Shown in pieces: positions 54,543 through 62,407 of a stretch of 64,000 bases of DNA. The translations under genes and the position numbers were made by a program. The stretch's first letter is position 1; every line of letters begins with the position of its first letter. This DNA is from QWOP01 sp003669605 (lineage in GTDB: Bacteria; Planctomycetota; Planctomycetia; Pirellulales; UBA1268). The stretch spans positions 62,001 to 126,000 of the forward strand of contig CANKIK010000001.1 of the NCBI GenBank assembly GCA_947481985.1, given 5' to 3'. The notes beneath the pieces were generated by a model that was given only the letters and a program-made list of their open reading frames with translations, was not told the DNA's origin and made no database searches.

Positions 54543-55271
54543 ATGAACGCATTGCTCGACGCCCTGCCGCTGGGGGCCGCCCTCCTGCCGCTGGGCCTGT
54601 ACCTGCTCGGTTTGGGGTGGATCCACCTCCGTTGTCGTCCGCTGGCGATAAATGGTGTCTGGGACGGGGTGCTGCTGGGTCTGAGCCTGATCGGCCTTGT
54701 GACGGTCGGGCCGCTGGCGCTGGTGCAACCTGCTGTGGGTGGATCCTCGTGGACATGGCCGATGCTGCTGTCGGTGTTTTGTCTCGTGGTGACGTTGTGC
54801 GTCCTCGTTTCACGGCCCCGGTTGGTGGTCTACAACATCTCCCCGGAGCAGATCCGTCCCCTGGTGGCAGAGGTTGTGGCAGCGCTCGATCCGCAGGCAC
54901 GCTGGGCCGGTGAGACGGTCGCTCTGCCGACGCGTGGATTCCAGATCCACATCGACGGTGATGGCGCGCTTCGGACGGTCAGCCTCGTGGCGGTCGGCCT
55001 CCGATCGGCGCACGAGGGCTGGGGCGAGATGAGCCGCCGGATGCGAAGGGCTGTCCGTGGTCTCCGGGTGCGATCGAGCCCGTGGGGAGCGGTGTTCGCC
55101 GCGTTGGGAAGCGTGCTGATCGCTCTGTCCGCCTGGAGCATCGCCGCGAGCGTGCTTTCGCCAAAGATCGTGTCCCCGGCACCAGCCGTCGGCCCGGAAT
55201 CCCCGCCTGTCCACCCCAGCCCTCTTCCTGGAGTCTCTGATGACAGTCCCCCTCGATCTGTCGCAGCATGA
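54543..55271 (+). CDS. Membrane protein of unknown function
   Basis: A 242-aa protein with hydrophobic segments near residues 7-25, 38-58, 66-88 and 188-208, and between the last two a soluble stretch of 100 residues (RPRLVVYNISPEQIRPLVAEVVAALD, RGFQIHIDGDGALRTV). I do not recognise it. The C-terminus is Pro/Ser-rich. ATG at 54543 follows GGACGGAAGC. It overlaps the start of pckA by 32 bases in a different frame, so the two are likely co-transcribed. Confidence 0.65.
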   Translation: MNALLDALPLGAALLPLGLYLLGLGWIHLRCRPLAINGVWDGVLLGLSLIGLVTVGPLALVQPAVGGSSWTWPMLLSVFCLVVTLCVLVSRPRLVVYNISPEQIRPLVAEVVAALDPQARWAGETVALPTRGFQIHIDGDGALRTVSLVAVGLRSAHEGWGEMSRRMRRAVRGLRVRSSPWGAVFAALGSVLIALSAWSIAASVLSPKIVSPAPAVGPESPPVHPSPLPGVSDDSPPRSVAA

Positions 55272-56829
55272 GATCACCGTTCCTGTCGTGATTCGGAACG
55301 CTCCTCCGGCGCGGCTCTACGAGGAGGCGGTGACTAGAGAGGGAGCGGGAATCGTTGCCAGCGGCGCAATCGCCATCCGCTCGGGCGACAAGACCGGTCG
55401 CAGCCCCAAGGACAAGCACGTCGTTCGTACGCCGGAGTCGGAGGCCGACGTCTGGTGGGGGACAGTCAATCATGCCATCGACGACCACACCTTTCTGCTC
55501 AACCGCCAGCGGGCCATCGACTACCTCAACACCCGCGATCGGATCTACGTCTGCGACGGGTATGCGGGGTGGGACCCAGCCAGCCGGCTGAAGGTTAGGG
55601 TTCTCTGCGCCCGCGCCTACCATGCGCTCTACATGCGGAACATGCTCATCCGCCCCACCGCCGGAGAGTTGGAGCAATTCGGCGATCCGGAGTATGTGAT
55701 CTACAACGCCGGCCAGTTTCCCGCCAACAGACTGACCTCCCAGATCGCCAGTCGGACGAGCATTGACTTGTCGCTCGAGCGGAGGGAACAGGTGATTCTG
55801 GGGAGCGAGTACGCCGGAGAGATGAAGAAGGGGGTGTTCACGCTCATGCACTGGCTGCTCCCGGCACGCGGCGTGCTGTCGATGCACTGTTCTGCGAACG
55901 AGGGGCCAGCCGGCGACGTGTCGTTGTTCTTTGGGCTCTCCGGTACCGGCAAGACGACCCTCTCCGCCGATCCGGCCCGGCGGTTGATCGGTGACGACGA
56001 GCACGGTTGGGGAGATGGCGGAGTGTTCAACATCGAAGGGGGATGCTACGCCAAATGCATCGGACTGTCGGCGGCGAAGGAACCCGAAATCCACGCTGCG
56101 ATTCGCTTCGGCACGGTGCTGGAGAACGTCGTCTACGACGCGGTCACAAGGCAGGTGGATTTCGACTCTGCGGTGATCACCGAGAACACCCGGGCCGCCT
56201 ATCCGATCGAATACATCGACAATGCCCTCGTGCCTTGTGTGGCGGGGCACCCGAGGCATGTGATTTTCTTAACCTGCGATGCTTCTGGTGTCCTGCCGCC
56301 AGTCAGCCGGCTGTCCCGTGAACAGACGATGTATCATTTCCTCTCCGGATATACCGCCCGCGTGGCCGGGACTGAGATGGGAGTGGTGGAACCGCAGGTC
56401 GCGTTCTCGGCCTGTTTCAGTGCCGCGTTTCTGATGCGGCACCCCACCGTCTACGCCCGACTCCTCGCCGACAAACTCTCGCGGCACACAGCCCGGGCTT
56501 GGCTGGTGAACACTGGCTGGACGGGTGGGGCTTATGGTCAGGGACGGCGGATCGATCTGGCGTCGACGCGACGGATCATCGACGCCATCCATGCCGGGGC
56601 ACTCGATGAGGCGCCTGTGGAACGCGATCGGGTGTTTGGACTGGATGCAGTGACGGTGGTGCCGGGCGTTGACGGCAGGATACTCGTGCCGTCGCGGGCC
56701 TGGCTCGACCCCCGTCAATGGGAGCAGGCTGCCAGGGGGCTGGCTGCCAGGTTCCGCGACAACTTCACCGCGTATGCCTCTCTGGCCGGCCAGGATGTCG
56801 TGGCGGCAGGGCCGGGTGAGGTTTTTTGA
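55240..56829 (+). CDS. pckA: Phosphoenolpyruvate carboxykinase (ATP)
   Basis: A 529-aa gluconeogenic enzyme that converts oxaloacetate and ATP to PEP, CO2 and ADP. The kinase P-loop is GLSGTGKTTLSAD near 226-238 and the metal-binding stretch is GDDEHGW near 248-254. GAGIVASGAIAIRSGDKTGRSPKDK and the ENTRAAYPIEYI segment are also characteristic of the ATP-dependent family and not the GTP family. ATG at 55240 is used. The 3' end carries the promoter of the next gene. Confidence 0.96.
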   Translation: MTVPLDLSQHEITVPVVIRNAPPARLYEEAVTREGAGIVASGAIAIRSGDKTGRSPKDKHVVRTPESEADVWWGTVNHAIDDHTFLLNRQRAIDYLNTRDRIYVCDGYAGWDPASRLKVRVLCARAYHALYMRNMLIRPTAGELEQFGDPEYVIYNAGQFPANRLTSQIASRTSIDLSLERREQVILGSEYAGEMKKGVFTLMHWLLPARGVLSMHCSANEGPAGDVSLFFGLSGTGKTTLSADPARRLIGDDEHGWGDGGVFNIEGGCYAKCIGLSAAKEPEIHAAIRFGTVLENVVYDAVTRQVDFDSAVITENTRAAYPIEYIDNALVPCVAGHPRHVIFLTCDASGVLPPVSRLSREQTMYHFLSGYTARVAGTEMGVVEPQVAFSACFSAAFLMRHPTVYARLLADKLSRHTARAWLVNTGWTGGAYGQGRRIDLASTRRIIDAIHAGALDEAPVERDRVFGLDAVTVVPGVDGRILVPSRAWLDPRQWEQAARGLAARFRDNFTAYASLAGQDVVAAGPGEVF

Positions 56830-56855
56830 CAGGCCGCAGGTGGCTGCCCTACATT
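56826..56855 (+). promoter_or_regulatory. Promoter for the glutathione peroxidase gene, inside the pckA stop
   Basis: A perfect TTGACA (56826-56831) overlaps the TGA of pckA (56827-56829). TACATT (56850-56855) follows after 18 bases. It would start transcription near 56862, about 77 bases before the ATG at 56939. It has the same boxes as the rpsJ promoter. Confidence 0.55.
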
Positions 56856-56872
56856 CGACCCCGAAGACTGAT

Positions 56873-56886
56873 CCATCGGCCGATGG
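56873..56886. promoter_or_regulatory. 14-bp perfect palindrome downstream of the promoter
   Basis: CCATCGGCCGATGG is fully self-complementary and lies about 11 bases after the predicted transcription start of the peroxidase gene. Its position suits an operator, but no regulator is known and it may be chance. Confidence 0.35.
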
Positions 56887-56938
56887 TCTCTAGGCGGTGC
56901 CGCCCGGGGGCCGGGACCGATTCCCAGGAGCTGACACG

Positions 56939-57499
56939 ATGACCTTCGAAAAACTCTGTGGACTGGCCCTGTTGGTGCTCGTCGGCGCCGTGATCGCGGC
57001 ACCGGCTCAGGCTGATTCGCCGCTGAGCGGCAAGGCAAAGAAGATCGACGGGAGCGAGATCGACCTCTCCTCCTACAAGGGGAAGGTCGTGCTGGTGGTG
57101 AATGTCGCCAGCCAGTGCGGCGCCACTCCGCAGTACGCCGGACTGCAGAAACTCTACGACGCCTACAAGGACAAGGGGCTGGTCGTACTCGGTTTTCCCG
57201 CCAATGATTTCGGTGCCCAGGAGCCAGGCACTGACACCGCGATCGCTACGTTCTGTGCGTCGAAGTACAACGTGACGTTCGACATGTTCTCGAAGATCGT
57301 CGTCAAGGGTGAGGGACAGTCTCCGCTCTACAAGTCGCTCACCGCGCAGGCTAATCCCGCTGGGGACGTGAAGTGGAACTTCGAGAAGTTCATCATCGAC
57401 CGCAACGGGAACGTTGCCGGCCGCTTCCTCACCAAGGTCAGCCCGGATGATCCGCAGTTTGTTGCGGCCATCGAAGCCGAGTTGAAAAAGGGGAAGTGA
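56939..57499 (+). CDS. Exported glutathione peroxidase-family (thioredoxin-type) enzyme
   Basis: A 186-aa peroxidase with a signal peptide (about 1-26, ending APAQAD). The catalytic set is Cys60 (NVASQCG), Gln94 (FGAQEPG), Trp146 and Asn147 (KWNFEKF). Cys106 stands where thioredoxin-dependent GPx enzymes have the resolving Cys. The usual FPCNQFG reads FPANDFG, a deviation outside the core tetrad. It would reduce peroxides in the periplasm. ATG at 56939 follows CAGGAG. It has its own promoter inside the pckA stop codon. Confidence 0.88.
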   Translation: MTFEKLCGLALLVLVGAVIAAPAQADSPLSGKAKKIDGSEIDLSSYKGKVVLVVNVASQCGATPQYAGLQKLYDAYKDKGLVVLGFPANDFGAQEPGTDTAIATFCASKYNVTFDMFSKIVVKGEGQSPLYKSLTAQANPAGDVKWNFEKFIIDRNGNVAGRFLTKVSPDDPQFVAAIEAELKKGK

Positions 57500-57559
57500 G
57501 CCCGCTTGGTATTTTGTTGGGCATCTGGTTTGGCGGTGTCTTCCCTGCCGTGGGGCACC

Positions 57560-58615
57560 TCACGCAGCGCGTGAGGTGCTCTGCGGATCAGTTGCCAGCC
57601 CCGCCTGATCACGACCGCCGTGGATCGATCGTTTCACGATCCACGGTGGTCGTCCCTGGACCTCACGGTAGGTGCGGACGACATATTCACCGACCAGGGC
57701 CACGGCTGCGGTTGGCACCGCGGCCACGAGTGTGACCACCGCGGTGATCCCCGCCAGCGTCAAGTCTTCCCCGGTGCGGAAGGCCGCGGCAGACAGTCCG
57801 CAGCCGACACCACAGACTGCCAGGAATCCCGCTGCCAGCCAGGCTGCACGCAGCGGGGCATCGGAGGAGATCATCACCGCGTCCAGTGCCAGCCGCACCA
57901 GTTTGCTGAAGGAGTACTTCGTCTCACCGGCGCTGCGGGCGTGGCGGTCGTACCACACCGGCTCCTGCTGGAACCCAGTCCAGGCGACCAGTGAGCGAAG
58001 GTAGCGGCGCCGTTCCGGGAGGCTGCAGACAGTGTCCACGACCGCCCGATCGAGAAGTTTGAAATCGCCGGTGTCGACCGGGATCGGGTAGGGGAGCAGT
58101 CCCGCGAGGACACGGTGGAAGAGGCTGGCGGTGATCAGTTTGAAGCGGGTCTCGCCCTCGCGCGAGCGGCGGCGACCGTAGGCCACGTCTGCTCCCTGCC
58201 GCCACCGCTCAACCATCTCGGGGATCACCTCAGGGGGATCCTGGAGATCGGCGTCGATCAGCACCACCGCGTCGCCGCGGCACCGAGCCAGTCCGGCCGA
58301 CATCGCCGCCTGCTGTCCGAAGTTGCGGGAGAGTTGCAGCACTTCGGCCCTTGGGTCGCGGTCGGCGATCGCCTCGAGGCGGGCGAGCGTCCCGTCGCGG
58401 CTGCCATCGTCGATATAGACGATCTCGAATGCCATGCCGGTGGAGGGAAGGACTTCGATGAGCCGCCGGTGCGTTGCCTCGATGACCTCCTCCTCGTTGT
58501 GGCAGGGGATGACGACCGACAACAATCCCCCGGGGGCGCTCCGGGAGCGACTGCCGCCGGAGGGAGTGTGGGAAAGGATCGCTGGGAACGGGGCGGGGGA
58601 GTGGTCATTGTTCAT
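57560..58615 (-). CDS. GtrB/ArnC-like polyprenyl-phosphate glycosyltransferase (GT2)
   Basis: A 351-aa GT2 enzyme. The GT-A domain has VVIPCHNEE near 34-42, DDGSRDGT near 69-76 and the DxD-type DADLQDPPE near 121-129, all as in GtrB and dolichol-phosphate-mannose synthases. Two membrane segments near 255-275 and 287-312 anchor it. Such enzymes transfer a sugar from a nucleotide donor to polyprenyl phosphate, the donor for ArnT-like enzymes. Its ATG overlaps the stop of the preceding ArnT-like gene by four bases. Confidence 0.92.
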   Translation of the reverse strand: MNNDHSPAPFPAILSHTPSGGSRSRSAPGGLLSVVIPCHNEEEVIEATHRRLIEVLPSTGMAFEIVYIDDGSRDGTLARLEAIADRDPRAEVLQLSRNFGQQAAMSAGLARCRGDAVVLIDADLQDPPEVIPEMVERWRQGADVAYGRRRSREGETRFKLITASLFHRVLAGLLPYPIPVDTGDFKLLDRAVVDTVCSLPERRRYLRSLVAWTGFQQEPVWYDRHARSAGETKYSFSKLVRLALDAVMISSDAPLRAAWLAAGFLAVCGVGCGLSAAAFRTGEDLTLAGITAVVTLVAAVPTAAVALVGEYVVRTYREVQGRPPWIVKRSIHGGRDQAGLATDPQSTSRAA

Positions 58616-60402
58616 CGCTTGGTGCTCCCGGCGGCGGCCTGCCGCGGTGAAGGCTGTGCGACTGTTCCGACGAGGAGGAAGTCCCCGTCTTTAAAGAGGG
58701 GGCGGCTGCGCCCCACGATCCCCGTGCCAGCCGGGAGCGAGGCCTCGATGTCGGCGTACCCCTCCTCCGTCACCAGCAGCACGACATCGTCGCCCGACGC
58801 GAGTTGCTCGACGGCTTTAGCGCTTTCGCCGGGCTTCCACTCGGTGACGTGCCCGTGAGCGTAGTAGACGACGTTGGGGGTGTTTTGTCCGTACGTTGCC
58901 AGGCGGGCGCGGCCGCCGGCGTGGCGGTGAGCCTGGGCGATGAGTGGGGGGAGAGCGTTCGCTACGGAAATCCTTGCGGCGGCGGGGCCGACCGCCAGCG
59001 ACGAGTAGACCAATCCCGTGACCACCAGCGCCATCACTGGATCAAGCCGGCCTGAGCGGGCGCCCCACCAGCAGGCCGCTGCGCCGATCACCGGCACCAG
59101 TCCGACCAGCGCAGCCGGGCCGGCTGCCGCGAGGCCGTACTGGCCGGCGATGAGCACCGTGGCGATGGTGGCGATGCCGCCGAAGGCCACCCACCCCAGC
59201 CCCGCGGCCAGCAGACGCGGGTGGGTGAGCCGATCACGACCGATCAATTCAGCGGCCAGTGCACCCATCAACAGCGCCGCAGCCGGGTAGGCGGGGAGAA
59301 CATAATTGGGCAGTTTCGTAGCGGCCAAGGAGAAAGTCCCCACCCAGACGAGCATCCAGAACAGCACCAGCCCCAGGCTCCGCCGCTGCTCGGGCGCCGT
59401 GCCTGTGCCTGCCACCCGCCAAGCGGCCACCCCGATCGCCGCCGGAAGAAAACACGACCAGGGGTAGAATCCGACGAGCATCGCCAGTCCATGGAAGAGG
59501 ATTCCGCCGCTGTGATTCTCCATCGGGGCTGCGAAGCGGCCGATGTTGTGGATGAAGAAGAAGCCTGCCGGCCATTCCCCGCCGGTCCGCACTCCAACGG
59601 CGATATACCACGGCGCAGCAACCGCCAGCATCGCCAGGCCGAAGACCACCGGCCGTACGCAGGCGGTGGCATCGCAAGCAGCACGGAGCCCGGCGATTGC
59701 CTGGCGGCCGAACGAGGTGGCGGGATCGCGGCGCACCTGCCAGGCCAGCCATGTGGCCCAGGGGAGGACGACCGCCAGCGGTCCGACGAAGCCCACCGGT
59801 CCCTTGCACAGAACGGCGAGACCGGCCAGAGCACCGATGCCGGCGGCACGTCCCACGGAGAGGGGGGGCAGGGGGGATGCCGGAGAACGGTTCAGCGCTG
59901 CCACAAGCGGTTCCGCGGCCAGGACCGTGATCCATGTGGTGAGCGCGGTGAGGATCGCGTCGGGTGTGGCGGCGTGGGCCTCGATGCCCACCAGCAGGCA
60001 GCCCACCCAGGCCAGTGCCGCGACCACGCCGGCAGCGGGGCTAAACCAACGGGTGCCGGCGTGGAGAAGTGCCAAGCCGGTCGCCACGGTGGCCAGTGCC
60101 GCCGGCAGCCGCGCCGGAATCTCGGACACGCCAAAGAGTCTGTAGCAGACGGCCATGCACCAATGCATGAGCACCGGCTTGTCGACGGCCAGGGTGTCGT
60201 TGTAGATCGGCACGATCCAGTCCCCCGTCTCCAGCATGGTGCGGGCGATGGCGGCAAAGCGTGGTTCATCCTCGTCCCAAAAGGGCATGGGCGCGAAGCC
60301 GAGCGCGAGGCTGGCGGTGGCAGCCAGCAGCACGGTGGCCAGCGGGTGTCGCAGGACGCTGCCCCACGGGCCCGTCAGCGGGGGGTAACTGGTGCGTTCC
60401 AT
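58612..60402 (-). CDS. ArnT-like glycosyltransferase (GT83/PMT family), copy 1
   Basis: A 596-aa membrane protein with about twelve helices. The first periplasmic loop holds FWDEDEPRFAAIARTML with the acidic DEDEP at 43-47, where ArnT and PMT-type enzymes have catalytic Asp/Glu. LAVDKPVLMHW and HNIGRFAAPMENHSGG-type loops also match the family. It would move a sugar from polyprenyl phosphate to a lipid or protein on the outer face of the membrane. The start ATG at 60402 overlaps the end of the next upstream gene by 28 bases. Confidence 0.88.
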   Translation of the reverse strand: MERTSYPPLTGPWGSVLRHPLATVLLAATASLALGFAPMPFWDEDEPRFAAIARTMLETGDWIVPIYNDTLAVDKPVLMHWCMAVCYRLFGVSEIPARLPAALATVATGLALLHAGTRWFSPAAGVVAALAWVGCLLVGIEAHAATPDAILTALTTWITVLAAEPLVAALNRSPASPLPPLSVGRAAGIGALAGLAVLCKGPVGFVGPLAVVLPWATWLAWQVRRDPATSFGRQAIAGLRAACDATACVRPVVFGLAMLAVAAPWYIAVGVRTGGEWPAGFFFIHNIGRFAAPMENHSGGILFHGLAMLVGFYPWSCFLPAAIGVAAWRVAGTGTAPEQRRSLGLVLFWMLVWVGTFSLAATKLPNYVLPAYPAAALLMGALAAELIGRDRLTHPRLLAAGLGWVAFGGIATIATVLIAGQYGLAAAGPAALVGLVPVIGAAACWWGARSGRLDPVMALVVTGLVYSSLAVGPAAARISVANALPPLIAQAHRHAGGRARLATYGQNTPNVVYYAHGHVTEWKPGESAKAVEQLASGDDVVLLVTEEGYADIEASLPAGTGIVGRSRPLFKDGDFLLVGTVAQPSPRQAAAGSTKR

Positions 60403-62183
60403 GCCAGCGGGTTCTCCGACTGAGGAGGAGGGAATGGGCTGTGTGCGGCGGGCAGGGGGCCGATGATCAGCAGTCCCGGACCGAAGAGTTGTGATTGGCG
60501 GGCAATGACGCCGAACCCCGCCGGCAGCGACGCCGGCAGATTCATCTGAAAGCGTGCGTCGACGACGAGGTGGGCATCGGGATGGCCTTCAAGGTGTGCA
60601 GTCACCTCTTCGGTGGACTCAAGTTGCGGGATCGTGGCATTGGCGTAGAACACCACGCTGGGGGGAACGGTACTGAAACTCGCCCAGGCATCCGCAGCAG
60701 GCGTTCGGCCGAGCGACGCGATCAATCGCTGGGCACCACGGGAACCGTCAACCATCCCGCCGCCGATCCCAGCCAACAACGACACGAACAAACAGGCACT
60801 CACCGCCAGGGCAGCCAATGAGCGGTGGGGGGTTCCGGCCGACTGGAAACGCCATGCTGCCACCGCGCCGATCACCAGCACCAGGCCGATGGGGGCCAGC
60901 CATGCCAGCCGGGGGGCGATCTCCATTGCTGCCACCGGCAGGCCGACGGCAACCCCGACTCCGACCACCAGGAGAATCGACCAGGCCAACTGCATCACGC
61001 GCTGCAGGACAACCTCTGGCCTCCGGCACCAGCGGACAGCGGTCATGTCACCACGGGCCCATGCGGCGAGGAATTCCCCGGTCAGCACCGCCAGGGCCGG
61101 GTAGGCGGGCCATACGTATCCGGGCAACTTGGTGCCGCTGGCGGAGAATGCCACCACCCAGCAGCCCAGCCAGAGGAGGAGGAGGCGGTTGGCGGACCGG
61201 CAACGGACGTCATTTTCAGGAGGTGACTTCGCGGAGCGGGCCGCGACGAGCGTCGCCACGGTGTGGAAGAGCACTGCCGCCAGCACGATCGACCAGGGGA
61301 AGAAGCCGATGGCGAGCACGGCCGGATAGTAGCCGATCGACGAACCGCCATGCCCTTCCATGGGGGATGCAAACCGGCCGACGTTGTGGACCAGGAGGAA
61401 TCCCTCCAGCCAGGCACCGCCAGTGCGGGCCGTAACCCACGCATACCAAGGGAGGGCGACTATTCCCGCCGCGGCGAGGATCAGCGGCAGTCGCAGGACA
61501 GCCAGGGCTTTCACGACGGTAAACGCCGACAGCCTTCCGGGGAGGGCATTGGCGGCGGCCTGCCAAAGCGTGAACAGGATCCACACCCCCAGTGGCAGCA
61601 CCAAGCCCACCGGCCCCTTGGCAAGAATGGCAGCGCCGAGGCTTGCTCCGCAGGCCAAGGCAAAGCGCGTCTCCAAGCGAACCCCACCCCCCGGCGCCGT
61701 GGCGGGGAGAGTCTCGTAGCGCTGCCAGCCGGCCACGAAACACCACAGGCCCAGGGTGGTGAAAAACACCAGGGGCGCGTCGGGGGTCGCTGAACGGCCG
61801 CCGACGGCGGTCCAGATGCAACTGGCCATCGCCAACCCGCCGAGCAGGCCCGCGGTGGGGCCGTAGCAGAGCAGTCCGATCCGCCAAGTCAGCAGGCAGG
61901 TGCCGAGCGACAACACAGCGGAGCCGAGTCGGGCCCCGGTCTCGTTGCGGCCCGCGACAGAGAAACCGGCCAGATGGAGCCAGTTCACCAGGGCTGGCTT
62001 CTCGACGCGCAGCCGACCGTTGAACGTGGGCACCACCCAGTCGTTGCGTTGGAGCATGGCCAGCGTGCAGGCCGCGTTCTTCGGCTCATCCTCGTCCCAC
62101 AGCGCAGGCCCCCCCAGGTTGACAAGCAGGACCAAGGTGGCCACGAGGGCCACAACGGCGGCATGGAAGCGCGGAGGGATCAC
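60375..62183 (-). CDS. ArnT-like glycosyltransferase (GT83/PMT family), copy 2
   Basis: A 602-aa paralogue of the next gene, with ALWDEDEPKNAACTLAMLQ (DEDEP at 30-34 from this start), RVEKPALVNW and HNVGRFASPMEGHGGS. The frame stays open to 62507, but those residues are Pro/Ser-rich, not family-like and overlap gyrA. GTG at 62183 is taken as start, with GAGGG ten bases upstream; TTG at 62189 is possible. It is the first gene of the three-gene overlapping set ending in the GtrB-like enzyme, and is divergent from gyrA. Confidence 0.86.
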   Translation of the reverse strand: MIPPRFHAAVVALVATLVLLVNLGGPALWDEDEPKNAACTLAMLQRNDWVVPTFNGRLRVEKPALVNWLHLAGFSVAGRNETGARLGSAVLSLGTCLLTWRIGLLCYGPTAGLLGGLAMASCIWTAVGGRSATPDAPLVFFTTLGLWCFVAGWQRYETLPATAPGGGVRLETRFALACGASLGAAILAKGPVGLVLPLGVWILFTLWQAAANALPGRLSAFTVVKALAVLRLPLILAAAGIVALPWYAWVTARTGGAWLEGFLLVHNVGRFASPMEGHGGSSIGYYPAVLAIGFFPWSIVLAAVLFHTVATLVAARSAKSPPENDVRCRSANRLLLLWLGCWVVAFSASGTKLPGYVWPAYPALAVLTGEFLAAWARGDMTAVRWCRRPEVVLQRVMQLAWSILLVVGVGVAVGLPVAAMEIAPRLAWLAPIGLVLVIGAVAAWRFQSAGTPHRSLAALAVSACLFVSLLAGIGGGMVDGSRGAQRLIASLGRTPAADAWASFSTVPPSVVFYANATIPQLESTEEVTAHLEGHPDAHLVVDARFQMNLPASLPAGFGVIARQSQLFGPGLLIIGPLPAAHSPFPPPQSENPLAWNAPVTPR

Positions 62184-62407
62184 GGGCAAGAAGCCCTCAC
62201 TGAGGAGGCCGGTTCCCGATCCCCTCGATCCGGCGTGGGAAGAGGGGCTGCAGGGGGGCGAGACAGTAGGGGGGGGCGACGCCGGGGTCAAGCCGTCCGC
62301 AGGCCTGTTTTCCCCGGTCTTCCGCCCGGTTGACCGCACCCGCTGGACGGGTATGTTCAATCTTTTCCGGCGGGTCTCCGCCGCCGCCGTAGCTGGGAGT
62401 GTGGCCG

